NCBI GenBank assembly: GCA_012845835.1
Contig: JABAKD010000001.1
Span: 947,501 to 1,011,500 of the forward strand
Reading direction: 5' to 3'
DNA from: Undaria pinnatifida
Lineage: Eukaryota > Sar > Phaeophyceae > Laminariales > Alariaceae
DNA: 64,000 bases
A program made the position numbers and the translations under genes. The stretch's first letter is position 1; each line of letters starts with the position of its first letter. Shown in pieces: positions 13,562-25,500 of this stretch. Below the pieces are notes generated by a model. That model ran no database searches and was not told the origin of the DNA. It saw only the letters and a program-made list of their open reading frames with translations.

Positions 13562-16500
13562 GGCTACTCCTCCAATCGCTGCCGCTGCTGCAGGTGTCGG
13601 TGTAGCTGCGCCCAACGATGCTCCCGCCGCTGTTACCGCCGGCAACCCCGCCCCTGCCTCCGCAACCCCGGCCACCCCTGCCTTCCCCAACGTTGCTGAT
13701 GCCGCTGTTGCCGGCATCGCTGTTGGTGATGGTAATGATCCCGCACCAGCACCAACACCAACACCGAAGCCAACATCACCAACCACACCACCAACACCAA
13801 CACCACTAACACTGCCACCACCACCACTACCAGCAACAGCCGCCGAATTTCTCGCGGCCGATGCGTCCCCAGGTACCGCCGCCGCCGCCGCCGGCGTCCC
13901 CGTTGCCCCCCCCGCTACCGCTGCCGCTGCCATTGCTGCTGGTGTTGGTGGTGATGCTGCTGCTGTTGATGTCGCCGCTGTCGCTATCGCTGCTGTTGAT
14001 GGAGTTGCTGCTGCTATCGCTGCTGCTGCTGTGGCTCCTGCCGCTGCTGCTGCTGCTGCCGCTGACGCCGCCGCCACCGCTGCAGGCTCCGTGCTTGTCA
14101 CGTCAACGTCCACCATCTCGGCGTCTCGGTCTTCGACGGTTTCCACCTGGAAGGCATTGCGGAGGCCGGGGAAGAGGAAAAGGGAGGGGGGGAAATATTA
14201 GGGTGGGGGTGGTGACGGGGTGTAAAGACAACGTCAACAGATGGTGGAGAGGAAGTAGATAAACGTCTGCAGAAGGAAAACGGTTACCTCCTGTCCTTCA
14301 CCCCCTGCCACAAGGACAGACAGTACCAACACGCACAACAATTGGCACAGTCCCCTGCCCTCCACCCGCCACCCCTACGGTTAACAACCCACCTCCACCA
14401 TCGGGTCCGAGGGCGGAACCACTACACCGCCGGAAGTAGCGCCCGCCCGTGCAGTAAAGACGCGTTCACCAGCACTACCAGAACCTACCCCCACCTCCGC
14501 TCCGACCACGACCCCTGCCCCCGCTCCCGTCTCCATATCCATGGCGGTGGGGCCAGCGGCTCCACCCGGGACCAGAGCCGGCACCGTTGCCGGACCGGAA
14601 CCCACCGCTGCTGGCGTTGCTGGTGGTGGCGCTGCTGTTGTGCCTGCTGCTGTTGTGCCAGCTGCTGTTGTTGTTGCTGCTGCTGCTGTTGTAGTTGCTG
14701 GTGCTGGTGTTGCTGTTGTTGCTGCTCCTCCTGCTCCTACTGGCGCTACAGCTGTTGCTACCGGTGTCGCTGCTGCGACGCCTGTGACACTGGCGGAGGC
14801 GGGCGGGTCGACCGCCATGTCAGTCACCATCAAGGATGTTGCCGCCGCCCCCGCTCCCGCCCCGGCTGCACCCGCTATTGCTGCTGCTGCTGCTGGTGTT
14901 GCTGCTGTCGTTGCCCCCGCTCCTCCTGCTGCTGCTGGTGGTATTGTTGCTGCCGCTGCTACTGCTGCTGCCGCTTCTGCGCGCTCTTTATCTCTCAATG
15001 CTTTCGCCTCCTCGATTAGCTTGAGGGCGCCGGCGACCTGGTCGATTGCCAAATCAAAATGTCGTGAATTTTGTTGTGTCGGTCGGTCGGAAGGGGGTCA
15101 AGGTGGGAGGAAGGGGGGAGAGGAGGGGGGGGTGAGGAACGCAGAGACGTCGAACGCCTCGCGGCCTTCTCTGCTTCTTTGAACTATGTACTGTCAACCA
15201 ATCATCGTCACCACCGCCATCACCATCTTCTTGAACCACGTCACCAACACCATCATCAACTATCGTACATAAGTCGTCTCTATCACCGCCAACACTAACA
15301 GCACGATCATCATCGCCATCACCGCCAGCTATAACCACATCACCCACATCATTCACTAATGTTTATACCTGTTTTATACCTCGTCGTCATCATCGCGGCC
15401 ACCGCCACCACAACCGAAACATGTCATCATCACTACCGCCATGTCCATCGCATTTCAGCACATCACTAACGCCACTATTAATATCACTTAACACTGATAT
15501 CTGGTGCATACAGCGTCACCATCACGCCGACCACCACCGCCACCATCACCATCACCATCACCACCACCACCACCACCACCGCCAAAGCCAAAACCATCAT
15601 CACTAACACCAACACCCACACCACCAAAACCACCGTCACTAGGGCTGTTCAAAAGCTCGCAGGTTGCAAACAAAAAGCATTTGCATCTTAAGCTGGTGAG
15701 TATAATCAAGGTACACGTACACGCACGAACACACGCACACACCTGCCCCTGGCTAATGTTGCGGTGCAGTGCACCGCCCGCCTCCGGCTTAGCCGAGCCG
15801 TTGCGGTACGTCTCGATGAAGTCATTCGAGACCTCTTCTGTCGGCGTCATGCGCCCTCTCGCGGCCGGCAGTCCGTCCGGGAGATTGTTCACCTAAATTT
15901 ATTCGGAAAAAAAAAACAAAACAGAAAACGAATCTCGATGAAAATATTCAGGGCTTTTCACGGGTCATGACCCGGCCCTCGGGTCGGGTCTGGAGGCTTA
16001 AAACCAATCGCGGGTCGAGTCGGGTCGCGTCAGGAGGCGTTGAAACTCTCACGGGTCGGGTCGGGTGGGGTCGGGTCGGGTCAGGAGACTTTCAAATATC
16101 ACGGGTCTGGCCGGGCCACCCTGACCCGATCCGACCCGTGAGAAGTGATCCGGCCCGTGAAACGCCCTAGGAGATTTTTCGATCACACAGCCTAGGTCTT
16201 TTCATTTTAATTTTCTAAAATTATATCAAATACTTCAGCCGGTAGTTCGACCAATTTGACCAGTCGATACTCAGCTTTGAGGCTGCGTGATACTTCGGCC
16301 GCGTTTTTATGTAACACAAACACACGACAAACACAGCAACATCAATAAACACTCGTGCTGAACATTTTCCATGTTCGGTGACGCGAGAGTTGGGTGGGGT
16401 GTTGCGAAGGTTAGGTGGAGGGAAAGGGAAGCATCGACGCTGTGCACACGAAACAAAAAAAGATAAGCGCCTGCGCACAGCGAAACCGCAACCTGCCGTA

Positions 16501-19500
16501 AAATAATAAACCCCTGTCAACGGTGGGAATCGCCTGTTGATTAGGAAAGACGGGATGTATGTTCGAGTAACCAACCAACCAGCCAACGGAACAACCAACC
16601 AACGGCCCAACCAGCCAACCAACGGACCAACGAACCAACCAACGGACTAACCAACCAATCACCCCTCCACCAACCATCAAACCAACCAACCAACCAACCA
16701 ACCAACTATTCAACCCTCAACTAACCAACAAACCAACCACACCAAACCACCAAACCAACCAACCAATCACCTCTCCATCCCAAGGTGTGTGCGCCATCGC
16801 AGAGGACCCAGGGCTAAGCAAATCGGGGTTCGTGATGCGCAGCCCCGCCCCCGCCCCCATACTCCCTCCTCCGCTCCCCCCTCCGTGGCGGGCACGAAGG
16901 GCCGACAACCCCGACCCCGCGGCCGCGGCCGCGCGCAAGTCTTCAGGCATGACTCTGCTGCTGTTGGCCAAGAGCTCGGCGACGGCCATCTCTTCTCTCT
17001 TTTGAGCGCAACAAATGATCACGGAAGGGGGCGGCGGGGGGAGGGGTGAGTGGGGGGTAGAAAGTACGAGTGGGAGGGGGGGGAGAAGACGCAGTTAGGA
17101 TGGAACAATTCAAGCGGTGGTTGCGCAACAACGGCAAAATCAGACGGCAAAATCAGCAATAACAAAACACATCACGGCCAACCACCACTACCACCACCAA
17201 CCCCACCACCAACCCCAAAACCACGTCCTCCACCACCCCCACCAACACCAACAACAATTCCATCACTACCACTCACCAACGCCAACACCAACAACACCAC
17301 CAACACCATCACCAACACAACCACCACTACCAAAAAACACCAACACCAACACCGCTAACACCAACCGCGCTATCACCACCACCGACACCAACAACACCGA
17401 CACTGCTAACCTACTAAATAACTATTACCTCTTAAAACCCTAACTCCTGCCGGGTCCATGCATAGCGGCCAAAACAATCGTCACGTACGATGTTATCAAG
17501 CACCAAGCGCGAAAGCGCAGCAGCAAACGGATCATGCCACCGTGCTATGCAAGTGTCGTGCAGATCCTTACATGGTGTACCTGGTAGAACAACAAAAAAA
17601 AAACCGCTCCAGTAGCCCGGGCTGGATCGGGTGGCCAATGCCGTAATGTTTTTTAAAAAGAGGTTTTTCCTGCTGGAGTACAAAAGGGGAAGCCCACAAC
17701 AAATTTAAACCCACCTTTCGAGAACCTTCACCGGGAGGCGACGGGGCGAGGCGTCTCATCGGCCCGAGGTCCGACCCTCCGCCGCCGCCCCGTCCAACTC
17801 GCTGGGGCGTGACCATGTTAAGCTTGTGCCGCGACTGCTGGTGCTGCGCCGCCTTCTCGCCTGCAGCTTGAGCTGCGTACTGCCGCTGAATTACGTCAGG
17901 TCAGGTCACGGGAAAATCACGTTATGTCAGGTAATGTTGAGATAAGACTACAAAACACACATACGAAGACGCCCAGCACGAACACGCAAAACACAGAGGC
18001 GCACAAACACCACAACACACAAGCACAACACAAAGACAAACGCACACAAACACGCAACTAAAGAAAACACACGCACATGCAAAGAACACTAACCTGGGCA
18101 GCAGCACCACCAGGCCCGTCGTTGGAGTCATACGCGCTGTACCTTGGGTACGCATCTTCCCTGCCGCCGCCCCCACCGCCGGAGCGGCCCCTGCTCCTAC
18201 CCGGGCCGGTCCCATTTCTCCCCTCCCCATACCTCGAGCCACCCGAAAGCCGTCCCATAGAGGCGTAGTAGTACGGGTGGGCGCCGCGGTCCCGATCAGA
18301 GTCACGGTCACGCTCTCGGTCCACCTCATGTCCAGATCGACCACCGCCGCCGGCGCTACCGTTGCCCCTCCCGCCGCCCCCACCCCCACCACCGCCACCG
18401 CCGCCGCCGCCGCGACCACCGAAACTCGGACCGCCGGTCGTCGAGCCCCCGCTGCCACCGCCACCGCCGCCGCCGCCTCCGCCGCCGCCGCCACCAACCG
18501 ATCCATCGCCGTCCGCATCGGCGCCGCTACCGCTACCGCTACCCGCACCCCCACCAACGCGGCTGCCACTACCGCCGGCGCCACCACGACCGCTACTACG
18601 GGCACCACCACCACCACCACCGCCGCCAACACCGCCACCGCCATCGCTAGCGACAGCGCTAGATGCTCCGACGGCGCCTGCTGCTGCTGCTGCGGCGGCG
18701 GCGGTACGGCCACGGCCGCCGCTGCCACCATCAGCACCAGCAGTACTAACAGCACTGACTGCTGCAGCGGCAGTGGCACCAGGAGCTCTTTTAACAACCG
18801 TTTTGACGATGGGACGACCACTACTGGCACCACTACCAGCGCCACCGCCGCCGCCACTGCTGCCACCTCCACCGGCACCGCTGCCGCCGCCGCCATCGTC
18901 TTCGTCGTCGTCATCTTCTGGAAGCGAATGAGGAGAGGGGAAAGAAGTAAAGGGGCGGGGAGGGATCAGGTGGGATGGAAAGGTAAGGGAAAGGGGAGAG
19001 GAGCGATCAGGTGAGACGGAAAGGTAGGGGAAAAGGGGGGGGGGCGATAGAGAAAGCGAGAGCAACAGCAAGAGCAAAGCGAGATAGCCGTGCTGCATTC
19101 CGGGTTGCGCTGTTGAGCACAAACATGCCTCACTGACGGAGCTCAAACTGAGGAGCTACCCAACACGATGCGTACCTGGTATGTTACAATACCATTAAAC
19201 AGAATATAGATACCTAGCCCATGGGAATGGGTATCGGGCCTCGAGCTACGATTTTTCTCAAATTCGGTTGTTGGGTGGGGTATATAGCCCAGCAACTGCG
19301 AAGCACTAGACTGCATAGGTGGTACTCCGAACAGCGACAAGCGTCGAGAGCGAGAGCAAGGACGAAAGCCGGAGCAAGAGAGTTAGAGCGAGAGCGCTAG
19401 AGCGAGAGCGAAAGAGAGAGAAAAAGACGTGCGTGTGTATGTCCCTCAACCTCAGCAAATAATGTACCTGCCATGTACCAGGGGTATCCTATACCGGTTA

Positions 19501-22500
19501 TTACTCAGCAGTATGCAACACATGCGCGTAAACCGCCAAAATGTCTCCCCTTTCCTTCTCCCTCCCCCCCCATCAAAACAATGTCGACCTGGTTGGTGAA
19601 AACCCGACGAGCTCCGTCCCGGCATAGTAGGGATGCGAGGGTCAACGGTCATACGACGACGGTCATGCACAAACTAAGTACCCCATCCCCCCCCCATCCC
19701 ATGAACGTGTATACGCTCCCAAAGCTTCTCCCCTTAAACCCTCCCCCCGCCCCCACACCCCCTCCCTACCCTTTCGTTCTCACCGTCGTCGCTGGGGTAA
19801 GGGTAGCTCCTCCTCTGGTTCCTAGCCCTCAGCCCCTCCCTCTCGCCGACCACCGGTGGGGCGGGCGTCGCCGCCGCAACACGCGACCGCTTCGCTCCGC
19901 CGCGGGTGCGTGGCGGCGCCGGGAGGCCCGTCTGGTGATGGTATGCCGTGCGCAAACACAGACGGAAATTAAGACTATGGAAGCAGACACCAAAAAATCA
20001 TGGCACAACACAATCAAGTGAATCAACTCACCCACATGGTACATATACTACAAGTACCAACAGCGCAGCTTGCAAAGATGAGTATCGACCCTAAATTCGT
20101 CGAACTCATAGCTGACGTCCTTAGAATAATTTTATAAAATACATAATGGGACACACAAACAAGTAATGGGTGACACAAATAAGCCATGGGATACAAATAC
20201 ACAAGTCAAAGGACACGCATAAATGTAAGATATGGGAATTGCCCGCCCGGACCGGCCTGGACCCGACAGGACCGGTCGCGTGCCGGAACCGAACCAAACC
20301 GGATAGCATCGGCCCGGTACCGGAACCGAACAGGTCGCGTACAGGAAACGTACCAAACCGGACAACATCGGCCCGGGACCGGAACCGAACCGGAACCGGA
20401 CCGGGCCGGACCGAACGGCACCGTCCGGTACCAGGATCGGACCCGAGCCTGAACCTGACAGAACAGAACAGGACAGAACCGACCCGACCACCCAACCACC
20501 CCGCCCCGCCCCACCCCACCCCACCCCACCCTACCCCACCCTACCCCACCCTACCCCACCCTACCCCACCCTACCCCACCCCACCCCACCCCACCCCACC
20601 CCACCCCACCCCACCCCACCCCACCCCACCCCACCCCACCCCACCCCACCCCACCCCACCCCACCCTACCCCACCCCACCCCACCCCACCCCACCCCACC
20701 CCACCCCACCCCACCCCACCCCACCCCACCCCACCCCACCCCACCCCACCCCACCCCACCCCACCCCACCCCACCCCACCCCACCCCACCCCACCCCACC
20801 CCACCCCACCCCACCCCACCCCACCCCACCCCACCCCACCCCACCCCACCCACCCCACCCCACCCCACCCCACCCCACCCCACCCCACCCCACCCCACCC
20901 CACCCCACCCCACCCCACCCCCACCCCACCCCACCCCCCCACCCCACCCGTTGGACACCGCCCCACACCGCTCCACCCCGCCCTGCCCCACGCGGCTCCA
21001 CCCCGCCCCACCCCGCACATACCTGATTGGAATCAATGGTGTTCATGTGCACCTCAATGTCCATGAGGTCCGGACCATCCCCGTCATCAAGGGATATCCC
21101 GCCTCCCTACGATAGAAACCAACCACAGAGACAGAGCGAGACAGAGAGGGTGGGAGCGGGAAAAAGACGGGGTTAAGACCGCACTACTCGTACTCATTAG
21201 TATATCGCCATGCATGGGCCTGACAGAGAATAACAAGTAAACAGGTCAACACGTAAACACGTACGCATATAGGTACCGGTAAACACGCAAAAAACGTACG
21301 CAGCACGTACGCACGTACTTGAGCGTGCACAGACAAGTAAACACGAAGAAACGATATAAGACTGCACTGCCCATCACTTACATCGCTATACATGGGTCCC
21401 ACAGAGGATACACGTAAACGCGTAAAAAACGCATACACGTAAACACTTCAAAACAAAAACAATTAAAACACCTAAACAACTACCAGATCCACAATCCCAC
21501 AAGCACACACGGAATATATACATGGAAATACATAAACGCGCAGTAATCAATGGTAACGTCGCGTGAGCATGTACGAATCACCTGCGCCGCCTTGGTGAGC
21601 TTCTGAAAGTACTTCTGGGCGTGCGTTCGGGTTTGCACCACCGTTCGCGTTCGCACCATGCACGCCACACGCTTCCATTCCTTGCCGTACTTCTTCAGGG
21701 CCTTCCGGACGAAGGAGGCGGTGAAATAAGGTACAGGGGGTGCGGGTAGGAGCAGGGAACAAATAAAGACAGAAAAACACGTGGACTCTTACAATTAATA
21801 GTGGCAGAGTCTACACATTTCGTTCACCATAGATGCAGGCCGTACTTTTTTTCAAGGCCTTCCAAACAAAGGAAGCGATGGAAAGAGGAAGGAGGCGAGT
21901 GACGGCGGGGGGGGGGGGGACTTACTTCTTGAATAGACGTCGTTTGAAGGCCATTGACCTCCGCATCCTACAATGCCGTGACGGAGCACGTCGGGTTTTC
22001 ACCAAGCCCGCAGACATCGCGAGCACCAAGCGCTAAGCGCCGTGGGGTGTTCGGCGAGTCGCATGCAGGGTGAGAGGCATCCTACAAATGATTACTTTTG
22101 AGACGGACACCCGCACCTTGTGCATACTTTCTTGCATATAGGATGACAGCTTCGAAAGAGTTTATTGTTTTTCTGGTGTGGCCACTTCCAGAGACAGCAA
22201 TGGGGATAGAAATGCACACTATGTGATATCGGGGGGCGGACTACAAAAAACAACACGTGAACCCTTTCGGGTACTGGGACGTAGGTCCACGACTATCAAG
22301 AACTTGCTACAAGCATAGATCCATGACCCATCACCCCTTGGCCATCAACAACCTACGTACTGCGCAGCACACACAACGCGCGACGCCGCTTGTGAAGTAT
22401 TCATTACATTTTGCATTTCAAAGCGGAGGGGGGAGGACACGCACCTTAAGAAACAGATCGTGCTCGTCCTTCGTCCAACGGCCGGTCTGCTCCGTCCCGG

Positions 22501-25500
22501 GAAGACAAAGCCCCGAGCTCCCGCCCTCCCCATCCTCATCAGAAGAAAGCATTTCCTCCACGTCGCTATCATCCGGCATAGCCGCCGCCACCGCCGCAGC
22601 CGCAGCAGACCCCGCCGACGCCAATGCGCTCACCCCCCCGCCCCCACCACCCCCTCCTCCGCCCCCTCCCACTTCCCCTCCCCCACCACCCCCAGCAACC
22701 TCACCGTCAACGCCTCCGCCTCCACCACCCCCGCCACCCCCACCCCCACCCCCGCCACCTCCAACACCACCAACACCAACACCGCCAACACCACCACCGA
22801 CACCACCACTACCACCACCACCACCGACACCGGCGCCGACACCAACACCACCGCCACCAACACCGGCACCGCCAACACCACCGCTATCACTGCCGACGCC
22901 CACATCGTCGCCATCACCGAGACTGTCGCCCATGCCCGCGCGGGTGCGTCGGCTCTTTTCCTCCGCTTGAACCTTAGCCGCGAGCTGACCTAGGGTGGCG
23001 CGGGCAGACTCCTTAGCGTCATGGCTGTGCATGCCGGCGCGGCTGCCACTGGAGAGGCCGGGATAGGCGACGGTTAGAGGGCGGGGGGCGGTAAGGGGTA
23101 GGGGTTAGGGGATGGGGAGATAGTGGATGGGGGGTTAGTGGATGCAGAGTGCCGGGTGGGGGGTAGGGGGTGGGGGTGGGGGTGGGAGCGGCGAACAGTA
23201 ACGAGGGGGGAGGGGAAGGGGTTGGGATGGGGATGGGGATAGGGTGGGGGTCAGGGCGCGGGAAGAGGGAAGGGGGAGAGGGGGAAGCGGGAAGAGGGAG
23301 GGGGGTGAGGAAGAAGTGGGACGAAGGAAAGGGGGGGAGGGGTAGGAAAAATATGGACGGGAGAGGAGGGGGGAGAAGGCGAAGGACGGAGGGCGCGGGA
23401 GGGGGAGGAGAGGTTGAGATGGGGGTATAGGAGAGGCCTGGACAGGAGAAGGATATTATCGTGGTGGTTGCGCTATTATCCTGCTAATGACCGCCTGCTA
23501 GTTCTTGCGTGCCGGTTACCGTGTGTCAGTTACAACCTGCCAATTACTGCGTGCCAGTGACGCCAGTTACCGCGTGCCAGTTACCTCGTGCCAGTTACCG
23601 CATTCAAGCTCACCCCTTCCCAACTACAACGTACACGTTACAGTATCTTGAAGCAGTTACCGCGTGCCAGCTGGTTATCGGTTACAAGCTACCGCATTCC
23701 CCAGTTACTCATACCAGTATTAGCCTTTCTGGGGCGCAGGTGCATACAGTACGCAAACGGAATAAGCGTGGTGTTGCCAACCGTCCAGTCCAGCACGAGC
23801 ACGCAGAAGCAAGTGAAGGGTCGTGCAATTTCTTGCACCATGGCGCGGACACAAAATATTAAACCTGGCATCACCCTACCCAGCAGCCCGCGTTACTTTG
23901 GCCATTGTGATTCGACAGTTTTTCCCGCTGAAGTCCTAACGGAAGATCTGTGAGTCGGCACGAGCTAAGTCACCAACTAGTTATTAGTCGGACTAATAGT
24001 CGTTTCTCGAAGGTGCCGACTATTCGACTTATCGGGTTTCCATGCTTGTAGGAAGGTTGTTGAAACCAGGACGCATTTTTGATTTTCGGGCCGGGGCCCT
24101 CTTGGTCGGGGGAAGGTAATTTGGCTCGCTTTGCCCGCCCGACTCAAGTCGGCAAGTCGGCTGGCCATCAGCTGGCTTCGCCAGCCGACTTGCTGACTAA
24201 AGTCAGTTAGTTGGCGGACGGCAATTACCGATTAGTCAGGTGTCGTCAAACTCTACCGACTCAAACCTCTACCGTATATTTAGCCTGCTAGTCACCGCCA
24301 GCCCGAGTTACCCCACGCTAGTTACCGCATACCAGCAACAGCATGCTAGTCACCGCAAGCCCGAGATACCCCACGCTAGTTACCGCATACCAGTAACAGC
24401 ATGCTAGTTACTGCGTGCAATTTATCGCGTGCCGACAACCACCTACCAGTTACCGCGTGCCAACTACCGCGTGCCCGACAACGACTACCGCCTATCGGTT
24501 GCCGCGTACCAGTTACCACTTACCGCGTGCCAGTTACAAGTTACTCATGCCAGTTCCCGCGCCAGGTACCACCTGCCCCATATATACCAAGTGCCACAGG
24601 TACCGCGTGACAGTTATTGCGTGCCACAGTAGTTATCGCGTGCTCCAGTTACCGCGTGCCCCCAAAAATACCGTTTGCTGCGACCGAAAAACCTAGCAGT
24701 CTAAAAAAGGGAGGCGGGGGAGGGGGGAGGGGGATGAACCTTCCCTCCCCCCTCTCGCCTCGCCCATGGCCATGACTCATCACGGATTAACCACGACCCA
24801 TGAGGCAGAAAGCGTGAAGGGAGAAGCCGGGATAGGGGAGGGTACCGTGCCATCTATTCGACAACTCGTTTGCTAGCTGTGCGGCTGACCCTCGATATGC
24901 TGCTGCCGACCCTCGATTTCGGTCGACCTGGGATCAGTTTGCTTGATGGTGGGCCCTGCCGGCGGCTACTTCTACACCCGGGTCACTTTCGGAGTGTTCA
25001 GGTCCGCATGGGATCGGGTCTGGGTGCGATCAGGGTGTCACGTACAAATTTGCATGTGTGCGTGTGTTGACCAATGAAACAACCTCAAACATCAGTAGTT
25101 GGCCAATGAACAGGTTTCCCTAACGCTTGTAGGTACGTGGTAAGCCCTACTGGATAGGGGAGACAACTCACAGGGAAAGGGAATAGGCGCCGCCCCTGTG
25201 TGCGGACCTCCAGCCTTGCCCTCGCCCCCCCGTATGGCCATCGGCGCTGTCATAGCCGTGCTCTTCGTCGCTCTGAGACTTGTCATGCTGCTGCCTGGCC
25301 GTCAGGTACCGCGCGTCTCGCAGCTGCACGGCAACAGCAACGGTGACAGTGACGGTGACAGTAACGGTACCAGTGAAGGATGGCAGTACCGGTAACAGTA
25401 GCAGCAACAGTAACGGAAATAATAAAGGATACAAAAAAGGATACAAAAAACAGTAACGGGAACACCCGCAGTGACAGTAGTAACGGAAACAGCAACGGTC

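Larger units (their letters stand above)
15893..16770 (-). other. Intron 9
   Basis: An 878-bp intron. Contains a GGGTC satellite (15951-16169), a diverged family R fragment (about 16205-16320, minus) and an (AACC)n array at 16565-16770 next to the donor. Confidence 0.65.
19932..21022 (-). other. Intron 5 with CCCCA array
   Basis: A 1091-bp intron between exons 5 and 6. Contains a family R fragment (20070-20150), CCGGAACCGAACC-type repeats (20255-20440) and the CCCCA array. Confidence 0.65.
23049..25171 (-). other. Intron 2
   Basis: A 2.1-kb intron containing G-rich DNA (23060-23430), two CCAGTTACCGCGTGC arrays and family P copy 1. A plus-strand frame at 24870-25070 (LTLDMLLPTLDFGRPG) is open but unsupported. 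Confidence 0.55.

Noticed and set aside
13316-14146. Exon 12 as a terminal exon ending NEVDK-stop
   Set aside because: Kept as an alternative only: the consensus GTGAGT donor, exact phase-2 match to exon 13 and continuity of the ankyrin repeat favour splicing.
18277-19014. Plus-strand Ala/Thr-rich and Pro-rich frames opposite exon 7
   Set aside because: Shadows of a Gly/Ala-rich coding exon; only the minus frame keeps splice phase on both sides.
20170-21066. 298-codon Pro/His/Thr frame and its reverse Gly/Trp frames
   Set aside because: Derived from the CCCCA array; the true exon 5 lies at its right border on the minus strand.
23170-23430. Gly-rich plus-strand frame of 86 codons
   Set aside because: G-rich intronic low-complexity DNA without motifs.
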